NCBI GenBank assembly: GCA_029255685.2
Contig: CM055316.2
Coordinates: 78,180,861 to 78,244,860 of the forward strand
Source of the DNA: Silene conica
Lineage: Eukaryota > Streptophyta > Magnoliopsida > Caryophyllales > Caryophyllaceae
Direction: 5' to 3'
DNA: 64,000 nucleotides
This document shows, piece by piece, positions 14,501 through 26,585 of this stretch. The first letter of the stretch is position 1. Each line of letters starts with the position of its first letter. The position numbers and the translations under genes were made by a program. The notes under the pieces were generated by a model, which saw only the letters and a program-made list of their open reading frames with translations, had not been told where the DNA came from and did no database searches.

Positions 14501-17500
14501 AATATATACAAATGTGGTGGGGGGGACTAGGGAGTATTTACTACTCCGTTTTTATTTTATTTTAAAATGGGATAATAGGTATATGAGTAAGGATTTAAGT
14601 AGAACTGGGTTGGTCTCACATTATGTTACACTACTCCGGATCTCTAAATTTAATCACAGAGCTCTACGAGGATAATAATTAGAGATCGGGAGTAGTTACA
14701 CACATCTACAAAGAAGAAGAATAATTTGAGAGCCTGAATAGTTCAACATATCCACAAAGGTGTCTAAGTGTATACTTTAATTTCAATTATAATTTAAATT
14801 TTGACTAGGACTTCAGCTCTGATACCATTTGGCCATCCTGAAGAACCAAAGAATTATTCAAGTCTCGGCAATCCAACTGTACTTATAGCATTTCTGAGAA
14901 CATCATTCCTGAGTCCTGACCTGTTTTTTATGTTCTGTAATAGCATTATTAAATAGGTTGATAATCGATATCAATTTTGACGCGATTCTCCACAGATTGA
15001 CAGAAGACAATTTGTGCACAGAAAGAAAACTGAGAAATTTATCTGAGAATGTCAAAAATAGGATATAAAATCATTACCGCATCAGATATATCACAATGCA
15101 ATTTCGTCACTGAATCGCCATTGCCAAGTTCTTCCTTCTGCCCATATGCAATATATGTTTTGGGTCCTAAATCTGGCTTTGGAGTACCATCAGGGATTTT
15201 TGAGGTAAGATTGAGGATACCAAAATCAGGATGAGTATAATCACTATAAGGAAGCATCATTATGAACTCAGAATTATGTCTTGGCATGCATTCTCCAAAG
15301 GAATTTGAAGCAGGCCAATCCTTCAGTTTTAAAATCTCTGGCCAACCATTACCGTGTAAGCGACCTTCAACGTAACCCTTAAAAAACTGATAAATATCAA
15401 TCTCCACCTACAAAAAATGGAGAAAGAGGTTGTGGTTAATGGCTATAAAATGACATACTCCATGTGGGAATACTATTAATTGCTTATTGTAGTAGTTATC
15501 ATCAAGAACAAACTGTTAACAAAAATTTCAAGTAGTAGCAGAGAGGGACTAATTGTCAGAATGATTCTACAGCTAAATTCTGAAATCACGGTATTCTGAA
15601 ATCCAAGTGGGGATACTATTCTGGAAAGACAGAGTTACTTGATCAAGCACACTGATAGTAAATTTTACACAGGTAGGGGAAAGAGAACGTCAGAATGCCC
15701 CAAGTTTAGAGTTTAGACATACAGCTCAAGTAAAGTATATCACAATAACTCTGAGAGTAGATTATACAAATCTGCAGTTAGTATATCTACCGTCTATCGG
15801 CATACTTTATTATATACTACAACAGCAACAACATCAGAGCCTTAATCCCAAAATGATTTAAGGTCGGCTGACATGAATCATCCTTTAGAACCGTCTGTAG
15901 GTGATCGCATACCTCAAAATGCGAAAATATAGAAAAGGAAAAGTGAAAAACACAAGAAAATCAAGGTAAACTTATAGGAGTAGGTTTTAAAATCGAAGTC
16001 TGGAAAACAAAAAGATATAGGAGTAAATATCATGAAATGTATACTCATAGGAAAACTCTTACCATAAGGAATTTAATGGTATGATTTTTATAAATTTAGA
16101 CTATATTTTTGTAAAAGTCGGAGTCAAAGACTCACCTTGGAAAACAAAAAATGTAAAAAAATAGGAGGGAGTAACAAATATGTGATCCACAATTTTCCAA
16201 AAGTGAAAAAGAGTGCAGCTACAATATCATATCACACTTTCAAAACTGTCATCATACCTTGAAAGCATTTCACGTACCTCACACCAGTCCAAACAATCAA
16301 TTGCCTTAACGTCAAGAGTTTCTTCCTTGAGTATCTTTTTGGCTCCTCTGAAAGCCCTGAACATAACCATTGGCTCCCAACTCAAACCGGAAGCTTTTTT
16401 TAAAACATCCCTGACAATTACAGGTTCGCCTCGCCTCCAATGCCTTTGAAAATGCTCAATTTGAACTTCATCAATGTCCATAGCACTTGGACAGTAAAGA
16501 AAGTTATCATGCATTTCGTCCCTTGAAGCTGCCTTTCTTCTTTCATGGGATGTTCCTTCAACACAAGAAAATGTTTTTGGGCAAAAGTGACACTCCAGAC
16601 CAGTATCCTTGTCAGTAAATTTATAATCGGTGGTGACCTCATCAATGCTTTTTATCAGGCTATCTACCCAATCGGGTTCAAAGATTCGTCTTAGTTCTAG
16701 CATGTGAAGGCCACAACCACCAAATGCTTTTGGCGGGCAAGGAATTCTGCCATCTATGGAGGTGTTCCAAGAAAATCTACTGGGTAGACACTTCCCAACT
16801 ACAGATTCTGGATTGTTCCTTGCTTTATAGACATCAGGAATCTCGTCCTTAACCGCCATACTATGAAATAACAAATCTTCCCTTACCCTTTGACATGAAG
16901 AGTCAGTTTCAACGCCATCAGATGTTGAGCCTTCTCTTAGTTCTTGGCAGCAGGATAGACATAGATCATAAGAACAAAGAGGATTGGGGCAACTTCGATG
17001 CAAATTTACAATGGAAGTACTGCAATTATCGCTGCCAATTGAGATTATAAATGTATGTGGTCAATTGAGACATCTAACCAAGAAAAACCAAGGACAGTTA
17101 TTTTGCTCACTTTCAAGTAGAAAAGAAGAGACAGTAGAAGGTCAGGCAAGAGTGCAAGACAAAGGCATATGGTACTAATTAAGAAAGGGGGAAAAGTGAA
17201 AGACTATTTTGTCGGGATGCAGCAACAATAAGATTATCTTTATCTTCGCGTAAAAAAAAAAAAAAGATTATCTCTATCTTCACATCATAACAAAATTACA
17301 ACATGGCGCTTTATTAATTTAACCAGCAAGTGCACATACCAGTATACTCTATCATCCATATCAAGACTAGTCTTGCTTATGTCTGCTTGTTTAGTAGGTT
17401 TGCCTGCACATAAAGTGAAAATAAATATAGATAACCCGATACTTGAATTAAACCGGCCATCAAACAAGAACTAAACCAATATAAATCACAATGGTTTCTT

Positions 17501-20500
17501 TCTTTTCTCAACTGTGTCCCTAAGCATGTCTCCATCACAACACGTTGCTTTGATATAGATTAAACATCGACAGAAGAGTATACCTAGTATTCTAGCTTCT
17601 TCATCTAACTCGAACTTTTGTTCCTCTTGTATGTGTCTTAGAAGGGGGTTGACTTTCCACATCAAGTAAAGTAATCTCTCTAACTTGACCTTACTATTAG
17701 TTCCTTTACAACTGGCCTACAAGCATCAAACATATCATGTGTCACTCTCTCGTACAAAATTAGTAGCAAAATTAATTATGAAATGAAGAGACGAAGAGCA
17801 GAAGAAGTAGCACCTCCAAAACTAGGCTATCCTGGAGACAGTATCTACAATTGCAGTTGCCACGACAAAAAGGGCATGCCTCCTGCACTTCCTTCATTGT
17901 TTTTCCAGGATACCTGATTCATTGTGCTTTATTTTGAGACAGAACATTAAACTAGTAGATCAACAATGGTAGATCAACAATGGTAACAACAAATTAGTAC
18001 AATTACCAAAATTGCATGCTTACTATTCAAATGATTATAGATAAATAAATAGGCTAGATATACTACCTTCTATATTTACGAAAATTATCTAGTTTCTACG
18101 AAATCCCTTCAATAGAAACGAGTTTTTCATTATGATAAGCTAACATAATTTTTCACTTGAAAAATAAAGGCATACTCCAGTTTATAGGACATTACCATTT
18201 TTCAAGGCACTGGTAGCAGTAACGTTTCTTTTTGCAATGTAAGCAGGAGATAACATCATCTTTATCTTTATCACAATTTTGGCACTGATGACACATCGAA
18301 GTTTGCTCTTTTTTCAGGGCGTTGACTTCCTGAACAATATATCTTATCAGAATAACTACAATCCAAGTCGTAGACTTGTACTCGATATATAGCTACATAC
18401 TTTCAAGTTGAACATGAAAGAAATAACAACCCAGTTAAAGAACATGAATGGCAGTATTCAATCTAGTTTCATGCCTATCATCAAACTGCATCATGGCAAC
18501 AACAGTATTACCCAAATGCCTGAATAGCTCCCGCTTGTTGCAGGTTAAGGGGAAGCCTTACCCTTGTGTAAAACAATAGGCAGCTAACAGAAATAAAATT
18601 GCATCACAATGCATTTCATGATACACGAAGCATAGAGAGTTCATGAACGAAACTACGAATATTGATTTCAGAAACACGGGTTCTCATGAATCTTAGCCAT
18701 CTGGTATCACGAAAAAAGATCTTTTTCACAAGCTGGCTTGCCAATTGCCAACTTTTTCAGAATCAGTCATGGTCATTAACCAAATATATTACTTTCAGTA
18801 GTTAACATCAATCCGCAGGTCTTTCATAGTTGATCCACACTGATATCTTCCATTAGTTTTTTTTTCGCAACTATATCTCATTCGTTCTTTATAACTTCAA
18901 TGTTTTCAGTCCTACATAACAATCTAAACCTATGACCTTGCAATGAAAAAAAACTACCATGAGAGCTAAAGACAAAACAGTCATAGCCATCTAATTTCCA
19001 CAGTCCTTTCTGTAAACCTCCTAAACCCTGCATATTAAAATATACCAATCAAAGTAACTATCATCTTTCCAGGAAGCTTTACCTCGGGTGCGTCATTTTC
19101 TCCCATGTGGTAGTTAGCAGCCTTTCTCCTAGGCCTGAGCTTTTCAACTTTTGTTCTAGGCAGTTTATTGGTATCATCGGCTTGACAACGTCTAGACTCC
19201 AGAGGAAATGCGACAAAGTTTCCCGTATCCTTCTCCACAGTCAACCTACTTTTTCCGGCCCCCGAGCTCACAACTTTATGAAGTACCCCACCAACAAGAA
19301 TCTCTCTCTTGTTTTTCATTCCTTTAGGCCGTCCACGCCTTTTTCTTTTTTGAGGAAAATGAGTTTTAACTGTATTAACCAAGTTAACATCTGTCTCATT
19401 TGCGCCGTCTTCAAAAACTAGCTTTTCAGTTGAACCATCAAGCTTTCCAAGATCATTGTTACCACTTTGAACCATTTCACTTCCAGCAGCCTCACTTGCT
19501 TGTTCCAAAGCACCTTCCATAGCCCCCTCACATGTCATCTTCTTAGAGCCCTTAAGCTGCCCAGGCCTCTCTACCTTCTTTTCCAGCTCTACTCCTCTCT
19601 CGGTAGCCTTCTTAGTCTTTGAACCCTTGGGCCGCCCACGCCTCTTTACCTTATTTTCCAAATCTACCCCTCTCACAGCAGCTACAACCATAGCTTTACT
19701 ATTGATAAAACCCTTGGGATGCCCGCGCTTCTTTATCTCCTTTCCAAACCCTTCCTCAGTCTCAGCAACCTCCATAACATCCTTCTTCATCTTCTCTAAT
19801 CCCTTTAACCTACTGTTTTCATCCAAGCTCATTTTATTCGAATCATCCCCTTCTCCGTCCTCATTGGGAAAATCAAAAACCGTCAATGCGCAACCACTAG
19901 CATCAGCTACAGCTACATCATCGACCTTCCCAACATCTATACTAACCCCATTGCTCGACACTAGATCACATTTTGCCTTATTTTTCGAACCCTTTGGTCG
20001 TCCTCTCCTCTTTACCTTTTCCTCGATCTTCTCTCCACCATCAGCATTCTCCATAACCTTCTTCTTTCTCTTCTTCAAACCCTTGACCCTGCCATTTTTC
20101 TTCTCGATATCTTCTACAACATCACTAGGAGGAACAACCCCGACTTCAATCACATCAGGAGAAACAACCATTTCCCAACCACTGATAAACCCTTTATCAC
20201 AAACCTCATCACCTTCGTGCTCTTTCAAGTCACTTTTAGCTTCACTTATCATCTCTGCCTCCTTCACGATCCCTTTCCCATCCTGCTCACCCTTCTTTCT
20301 CTTCTTCAAACCCTTAACCCCGCCACTTCGTCTCCCACCCCCTCTTCTATCCTCATTGTAAGAACTAGCCACCATCAATCCACAAACAATGACCCTTTCC
20401 CTTTCCCTTTCCACTTCCCGTCCGCCACTTGGACCACCCACATGACTAAACCCTACATCCCTAACCTCACCACAACTCAATTTCGGCTTATTCTTCGACC

Positions 20501-21440
20501 CCTTTGGTCGCCCTTCACTAACCTCACCACAATTCACTTTTGGCTTATTCTTCGACCCCTTTGGCCGCCCCATCTTCTTCTTTGCAGTCACCACCTCATT
20601 ACCACCCTCTGAACAAACAACTAACTCATCTCCACGCCTCAAATTCTCATTCTTTTCCTCATTTCCAACGACAAGCATTCCGCTTTTACCCTCGACACCC
20701 GCCTCGTCTTGCTCACTATCAGACTCAAACAACTGCCTAACCCTCTTACAGACATCCTGAAATCCATCTCCTCTACCTTCTCCACCCACATTCCGACCCT
20801 CACCATCACCCAAAAACCCATTTTGCCCCTGCAATTCAATCCCTTCACCAACTAAACCCCCCTTCACATTCTCACCACCACCCAAGTTACCAATTTGCCC
20901 TTGAATTTCAATTCCATCACCATTACCTCCACCCAAATCACCAATTTGCCCTAGAAATTGAATTCCTTCACCATTACTTCCACCCAGTAAACACACCTCC
21001 TTCAAAATCTCACCACTACCAAAATTACCATTTTGCCCCTGAGTTTCAACTCCTTCACCACCACCACCCTTGATCACACTTTTCTTAGTCTTAGACCCTT
21101 TAGGTCTACCCCTTTTCCTTTTTTGCCCCTGCCCCACCGTTTCTTCTCCTCCAATTCCCCCAAAGTTTGAATCTTTTCTCCCCTCACTTAAACCACCACC
21201 AAGAAGGGCAGAATCGTCATTTCCTCCTTCCCCTGACATCTTTATTCCTCCACCAAGGGCAAAACCGTCATTTCCCTCACTACCCACATCACCTAATAAC
21301 ATCCCCATGATATCCTCCCCTTCACTAAACACACCCCACTCACCAACATTCCCTCCACCACCTCCGGCGCCTCCCCCGCCATCTCCGACACCACCGTTAG
21401 CCGGCGAGTCGAAATCTAATAAAGGGCGATAAGGCTCCAT
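11549..21440 (-). CDS. JMJ25/IBM1-like JmjC-domain histone H3K9 demethylase with N-terminal AT-hooks
   Basis: Nuclear Fe(II)/2-oxoglutarate-dependent lysine demethylase of the plant KDM3/JHDM2 group, which removes H3K9me1/2. Coding exons (minus): 21440-19083, 18329-18196, 17913-17814, 17716-17584, 17403-17340, 17031-16278, 15407-15078, 14082-13684, 13347-13275, 13173-13088, 11937-11818, 11653-11549; 1551 codons plus stop, in frame. Order: an exon-1 region of 786 residues with about eight GRPKG-type AT-hooks; a RING-like zinc finger (CHQCQNC...[10 protein letters not shown]...[10 protein letters not shown]); a second Cys cluster (VYCDNC...CLSCC); then JmjC with HxD at H1285/D1287 (KLHCDISDA) and the distal His H1471 ([10 protein letters not shown]). 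All three iron ligands are present, so it should be active. A low-complexity insert of about 100 residues splits the JmjC core. The start is ATG 21440 ([10 protein letters not shown]); the open frame extends 7 codons upstream but has no ATG there. Assignment to JMJ25 rather than JMJ26/27/29 is tentative. Confidence 0.92.
12288..12552. mobile_element. Tourist-like (PIF/Harbinger) MITE in a JmjC-gene intron
   Basis: Starts 'ggccttgtttgga' and ends 'tccaaacacaccc', which are inverted relative to one another. It is flanked on both sides by the trinucleotide TTA (12285-12287 and 12553-12555), the target duplication typical of PIF/Harbinger elements. Length 265 bp, non-coding. It lies between coding exons 10 and 11 of the demethylase gene. 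Confidence 0.75.
14282..14537. mobile_element. Degenerate Stowaway-type MITE
   Basis: The left end reads 'tacttcctcccatctttaat' and the right end, reversed, 'tactccctagtccccc'. These are similar inverted ends at TA sites, with an AT-rich interior containing 'tttcacaaaatatac' twice. It lies in the intron between demethylase coding exons 7 and 8. Confidence 0.45.
15818..15917 (+). repeat. Dispersed repeat fragment (copy 2 of 3), SINE/RTE-like
   Basis: The fullest of three copies: 'ctacaacagcaacaacatca', 'gagccttaatcccaaaatga', 'tttaaggtcggctgacatga' and 'gatcgcatacctcaaaa' in order. It matches 5391-5467 with about a dozen differences. It lies in the intron between demethylase coding exons 6 and 7. 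Confidence 0.6.
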
Positions 21441-21900
21441 TTTTTGTGAAGAATAGGACAAATTGATTAATAATGGCGATGATATAGGAGATTAATTGAC
21501 ATGCTTTTAATGGAAGAATATAAATGGGGATTCTGGGGTAAAAATGGAAGAGAATTTGGGAAGATTTTTAGTACAGTTTTGGTGTTTTTATTGGCATTGA
21601 CTCGTCGTTTTATTTGCTAGAGAGTGTAACTCTGTAACTAAACATGTAAATGAGTTATGAGTTTGGTGTTGGTGTTGGAATTTTGATGATTCCATGCAAT
21701 AATGGATTTAATAATACAACCAATATGGTCCATTGTTTCCACATTGCTTTTCTTCAACTTTTTATTGCTTTGTTTTATGCTCGATTTTAGGGAGTCGGAA
21801 TATTGTTCCATTTTCGTGTTTTATCTTGTTTAAAAAAAAAAAATTTGCCTAAAAGTAATGGTAAACGTCGAGTGGGGTTGGTGCGGATTGGGTCGAGCTG
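21441..21900. other. Upstream region of the JmjC demethylase gene
   Basis: This 460-bp stretch lies 5' of the demethylase start and should contain its leader and core promoter (minus strand). I do not see a clear TATA box or other site that I can defend. A 12-A run is at about 21831-21842. Confidence 0.4.
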
Positions 21901-21908
21901 GTGGGGAG

Positions 21909-22559
21909 TAGGGATGGTAGTGGGTCGGGTATCCAACCCAGACCCTTAGGGTCATACCCTAACGGGTCGGGTATGGGTCTGAATTTTTTAGACTCACTCG
22001 GGTATGGGTCTTATATAAAAACTTCGGGTCGGGTCCGGGTCTTGGTCTTGAGAGCCTACCCGACCCTTAGACCCTTATATTTATTTAAAAAAAAAAACAA
22101 AAAACACACATACGAACGTCAATAACCCAAATGATACACACAAACATATAACCTTTATTATTTATCATTAATATACTATACGCATATCCAAATAATCATT
22201 AAGAATAACGAGGAAGTTGATGAAAATGATGAGTTTGGGTACGGTAAATAATATAATTTAGGGTCGGGTACGGGTAATGATCCAAATAACCAAGACTTTG
22301 TAATTTAATTCGAACTTTGGTATATTTTATTGAATGAGTCGTTAAAAAAATTGGACCCTAGGGTAGACCCTACCCAGACCCAGACCCATTAGGGTCGGGT
22401 ATGGGTCCATTAATTTCAGACCCTTTAGGGTTTGGGTCGGGTATGGGTCTAAGGTTTTTTTATTTCGGGTCGGGTCGGGTATGGGTCTAAGGTTTTTTTA
22501 TTTCGGGTCGGGTCGGGTCTTGCCAGACCCTACCCAGACCCTACCCATTGCCATCCCTA
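21909..22559. mobile_element. Non-autonomous hAT-type element, complete, with 8-bp target duplication
   Basis: Ends TAGGGATGG...CCATCCCTA, with imperfect inverted sequence continuing inward. It is flanked by identical 8-bp copies of GTGGGGAG (21901-21908 and 22560-22567), the hAT hallmark. The interior is dominated by variants of 'gggtcgggtatgggtc' in both orientations near the two ends, with an AT-rich centre. No coding capacity. Related, more worn sequences with the same 'catcccta' end lie at about 29080-29518 and 34725-35316. Confidence 0.88.
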
Positions 22560-22567
22560 GTGGGGAG

Positions 22568-22830
22568 GGAGCCTGAGCCTACAACGCGGGATGAAGGTGT
22601 GAGGTTTTGGGCGGGCCGGCCTGGGGATGGTGGTCCTAAATCGGCCCGGTTGGAAAAATAGGGGAAAGGGACGGGCCAGGCGGGCTGGGTGGTGTCGGTT
22701 GTGTATGGAAGAGTCGGGCTCCGGCTCAGATTATGGAGCGGGATGGGCGGGTTAGCAGGCTGGTATTTTGTTGGCCTGGTAGAGCAGGTCGGGTCAGTAT
22801 GGACGCGGTGGGCCAAAGTAGCGCGGTTTT
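22568..22830. repeat. G-rich repeat-like sequence next to the hAT element
   Basis: High in 'gggcgggc', 'gggccggcc' and 'gggtcgggt' words and much more GC-rich than its surroundings. It continues sequence seen left of the hAT insertion (21866-21900), so an older GC-rich repeat was probably split by it. The reverse strand is open for 91 codons of Pro/Thr-rich text, which I regard as composition, not a gene. Confidence 0.4.
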
Positions 22831-23757
22831 TAAAAAATTGGTATCTAAAAAAGTATAATTATTAATTTAATTTAAATAAAATTTAAACTACCCGAATAAA
22901 ATATTAAAAATTTGACTCGAATTGTTTCATGTTTATCATACATCCATACAAGTTGAATGAGTATATTCATTGTTCGACTCAATATTATCTATGCCAAATT
23001 GCCTAAGTTGTATGTAAAGACAAGATATGTAAATATATATTTAGGCATTTTAATAGAATTTTTCTCTAGTTATAAGTTTATTACCTCAAGGATCCCTTAA
23101 ACTTTTTGATTATTTATAACTCTCGCATTTAAATTAACCTCTCTCTTATTACAGTTTACAGTTAGTTATTTTTAATCTATACTTTTAGGTAAAATTGATG
23201 AAAAAGATGAAATTGGAACAGGTATCCCTTTCATGTGTTCCATTAGGTGATAAATGATACATTAGTGCGTAATAATTAGAGTTAAAATATTATATAAAAT
23301 ATTTTGAGAAGCACTCATATAATTCAGAGTATTACTATTAAATAATCCAAATTTTTAAAGGAAGAGACTAAATATTAACATGGTTGTGTTGTAATTTATG
23401 TATTTTAGTTATGTAAATAACATGACATATTACTATTAGCCTTGACAACACAAAGATGGTAATTTATAAAAATAAAATTTCATGCTAATCTAAATTGGTT
23501 GGATATCATTACCAAAACTTCCGCAATAATTAAAAAAACGATCTTTTGTAAGTTTGTACAACCTTTACCAACCTATTTATCAACATTGTCATAAATTAAC
23601 GAAATTCCGGATTTTACTCTTTAACATACATTTTTTTTCATTATTTTTCCACATCATACCCTTTTTCTAAACCTAAACAAATCAAGTCTTACATTTTACT
23701 TTTCTCCCTAAAATTGAATCCATTTAAGAACTTGAATAATGGATTATAATTCTCCAA

Positions 23758-25068
23758 CTAGTTCTGTTTCCCGTGAATTTCACGGAGCGTTTTTGTTTAG
23801 TGGTATTTGTAACGGTTTGTGATTACATTTTTATTAATACGTAATTATGTTGTGCATTGTTAAGTTGTAAATGAATATTTTGCCTTCTCCCTTTTGTATT
23901 TTATAAATGTTCCAGTGATCTAAGTAGTGCGTACAATTTTTAAGTACTCTAGTCACAAGAAAAAGAATTTAATTTTCGATCCCGCTAAAATAGAAACCCA
24001 AACATAAGAGATTTTTTCTCTAAAATTGAGGGAACAAATGCAATAAGACATAACCAATTTCAACAATAATATCTCAAATGTTGACTAACTCGGGTCGAAG
24101 TTTGTCAAGTAGGTGAAACTTGAAAAACTGAGTAGCGCATTTCTTATTTTCCAACACTACTTACATATTATTCGATCACCCTAGCTAATTAATATTGTGG
24201 GTAATACATAACTAAAGGGGCTTTGTAGCTCGATGCATTCGATTTTTAGCAGTGGTCAATATTTTAAGCAATGTAGTTGTGAAATTCAAAAATTTATATT
24301 AATGATCTTTGAGATGTAAATTATTAGTCAGTTACTATACGATATTGTACATACAAAAAAAACGGGGAAAATAACTTCTTGTCTAACCCCACCAAAGTCA
24401 TATAGTCTCATATCTAGATTTTTAGTAACTTTTTTGTACCATTCGATAAATAAAAAAAGAGAGATAAAAATGAAAATTGCACAAGAAAATAACTCAAGCG
24501 ATAAAAAATTGCAAATACTATGGTGTCATGTTGTCAATTGTTAGGACATGAGATGTAAGTTTAGAAAGAAAAATTGGATTTTCAACGCATTGATTTTCAT
24601 TATATTCTAAAAAAAAGTTATATATAATGTGTTGTAAAATAAGTTACACATAAAAGGGAGATAAAAAGATTGTTTAATAGCAAATGAGTAATGATGAAAT
24701 AAAAAATATTTAGTTAATGAACATATGAGCCAAAATGAGGAAAAAAGTGTGTCATGAATATTCTTATTTAATTATAAGATGAATTTGTAATCAGTATGTA
24801 AGAATGCGCAATCAATAGAGATATTAAATTTGATATTTTAATTTAGTGTCGAAGTATACAAAGAGTCATGAAAAATGAAAAGTTCAATAATATGTAGATT
24901 TCGTATAATTATTACTATTTTATTTTTATAATAATAATAATAATGAAAATAATAATAATAATAATAATAATTAATACTAATATTACTATTATTATGTGGC
25001 AAAAATTTAAGAGTGACACATGTCACTTCAATAGGGGCTCAAGAAGCGTTTTTATATTATTATATAGA
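23758..25068 (-). mobile_element. Non-autonomous Helitron
   Basis: On the minus strand the element starts with TC (TCTATATAATAATATAAAAA) and ends with a short hairpin (CCGTGAAATTCACGG), a spacer of 9 nt and CTAG. It is inserted between host A (23757) and T (25069), as Helitrons do, with no target duplication. 1311 bp, AT-rich, no helicase or other coding sequence. It contains a TAA/ATA microsatellite at about 24925-24975. Confidence 0.75.
24925..24975. repeat. AAT/TAA trinucleotide microsatellite
   Basis: About 15 interrupted units of AAT (ataataataa...aatgaaaataataataa...) inside the Helitron. Simple repeat; likely to vary in length between individuals. Confidence 0.9.
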
Positions 25069-25647
25069 TTAATGAAGTATTTTTGTTATTTAACAATCAT
25101 TAATTAATATGTATTATTGAAATTATTCGGATTTGTACAAATTTTTGTGAGCATAACTATGATTCAGCAAACACAAATAACGTATCAACGGACTAAAACA
25201 TTCTTAAATTGGCTAAATTTACAGCATTAACACATAGTACGAACGGTAAACATTAGTAAATAGTACAACGGTACTAAGTGTAATTGTCAACAATTATGAT
25301 TATGAATTACACAACGAGTCATGAATATGTCCCTTTTTACCTCTTTCTTTTTTAACAACAAAATAAGTGATCGGCTAGGGAAGAGAAGCAAGGTCACCCC
25401 GAGTGGGGTCGATCAGAGAGTTGTTAGTCGACAATTGGACTGACCAGAACAAGAGGGTGTGAACGGTGGTGGAGTTGGTGGTGAAGCGAGAGGGTGAAAG
25501 GGAGAGAAAAGATCAATTGGGTGTCAGTATGACAGTATGTGAAAAAGTAAGACCCAAATTTTATTGGAGGTTGGAATACGGTTCCGTTTGTGTTACCTTG
25601 TAAAAATTAAGAATATATGTTAAATGCTGTGATATTTGTACAACAGT

Positions 25648-25719
25648 GGTTCTATGGTCTAGTGGTTAGGACATTGGACTCTGAATCCAGTAACCCGAGT
25701 TCAAGTCTCGGTAGAACCT
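25648..25719 (+). tRNA. tRNA-Gln (anticodon CUG)
   Basis: A 72-nt cloverleaf. The acceptor stem GGTTCTA pairs with TAGAACC and is followed by discriminator T; the anticodon stem is TTGGA/TCCAG around the loop CTCTGAA, giving anticodon CTG. The T arm contains AGTTCAAGTCT and the D arm GTCTAGTGGTTAGGAC. No intron. The internal A and B boxes are present. A CAACA just upstream (25641-25645) resembles the CAA motif favoured at plant tRNA start sites. The T-loop/B box (TTCAAGT) departs slightly from the usual TTCGANT, but stem pairing is complete, so it is likely functional. Confidence 0.93.
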
Positions 25720-25721
25720 TA

Positions 25722-25728
25722 TTTTTTT
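25722..25728 (+). terminator. RNA polymerase III terminator of tRNA-Gln
   Basis: A run of seven T starts 3 nt after the mature tRNA end, with further T runs just behind it. This is the standard Pol III stop signal. Confidence 0.85.
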
Positions 25729-26184
25729 CTTTTTCGTTGCCTTTTTGGTACGATTACTGACGAATAGATCCACTATCTGAAAAGATTATTTTTTCTTCTT
25801 TCTGCTTTGAAAAGATCAGTCCACTTGAACATTTTTTTTCGACAAATAATAATTTCTGAAGCGGGCGGGTAACCTTGAACAAACATAACTAAATTTCCGA
25901 TGATCCCCAGCTTTTTCAGTACATAAACTCGTAATCGTCATACAAAGTAACTTGAAGAATTTCGTCATACAAAGTAATTTGAACTTAATTCTTCGAGAAA
26001 CCAGAATACAAAAGTGACTCGGGTTCAATGAAATTAAAACACATCCCAGAAGTATAAGATCTACACTTAGTGACAAGGAATTGTCATTGTAACAAAGATT
26101 TCAAAGCAAGATGTCAAGCTAATCAAAGTCAGCTACAAGGACAATGATCTTTAAAAAGAGGGACACTCATTTGTGGGGATAGGT

Positions 26185-26571
26185 CTACTTTTCGTCAGCG
26201 TCTTCTGCCTTCATCTTCTTCTCCCACCTACGCTTCTTGTAGTCGAGCAAAATTTGGGGCATCTTCTTCATCAACTCGGCAGTTCGAGCCCTCTTCTCGG
26301 CTGCAATTCTATCGCATTTGTGTCCTTTCCTAACATTTCTCATCTCCTTCCTCGGAGGATCATAAGGCCAATCTTGTCCAGCTGCTAGCACTTCTTTGCG
26401 GAGCCTGGCTCGTCTACGAGCACTGATGCCCAGGGGCTTCCATGCGCCAAGCTCCCAGTATCCCCATACTCCTTTGGCGAGTTCATTCTTGTACTTTGCC
26501 AGCTTCTCTTGCCAAGGATATTGATATTGAGTGGCTGTTTTCACCACTGTTTTCACAGCTTTGCTGGCCAT
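26185..26571 (-). CDS. Small mitochondrial ribosomal protein, probably mS34 (28S S34-like)
   Basis: Single coding exon, 128 residues, very basic. It begins MASKAVKTVVKTATQYQYPW and contains GVWGYWELGAWKPLGIS, ARRRARLRKEV, WPYDPPRKEMRN and a Lys/Arg-rich helical tail. From memory this matches the short plant protein annotated as 28S ribosomal protein S34 (mS34), a mitoribosome small-subunit component that is shorter in plants than in animals. The name rests on recall of the family, not on a search. The conserved Trp/Tyr/Gly core and clean ORF make it a real gene whatever its name. A minus-strand 3' splice site (tgtgggcag) lies 14 nt before the ATG, so the leader is probably spliced. Confidence 0.75.
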   Translation of the reverse strand: MASKAVKTVVKTATQYQYPWQEKLAKYKNELAKGVWGYWELGAWKPLGISARRRARLRKEVLAAGQDWPYDPPRKEMRNVRKGHKCDRIAAEKRARTAELMKKMPQILLDYKKRRWEKKMKAEDADEK

Positions 26572-26585
26572 CGCACACGAATTAT

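Noticed and set aside
14812-14840. 'gctctgataccatttgg', an initiator-Met primer-site-like word in a demethylase intron
   Set aside because: No terminal repeats could be found around it, so a TRIM remnant cannot be supported.
19107-20361. Long open frames on the plus strand opposite the demethylase first exon
   Set aside because: They are Ser/Pro/Phe-rich mirror readings of the Gly/Lys/Glu-rich coding strand, with no homology or splice signals.
21441-21461. Upstream in-frame extension of the demethylase beginning with TTG
   Set aside because: There is no ATG in the extension; the ATG at 21440 is the first normal start.
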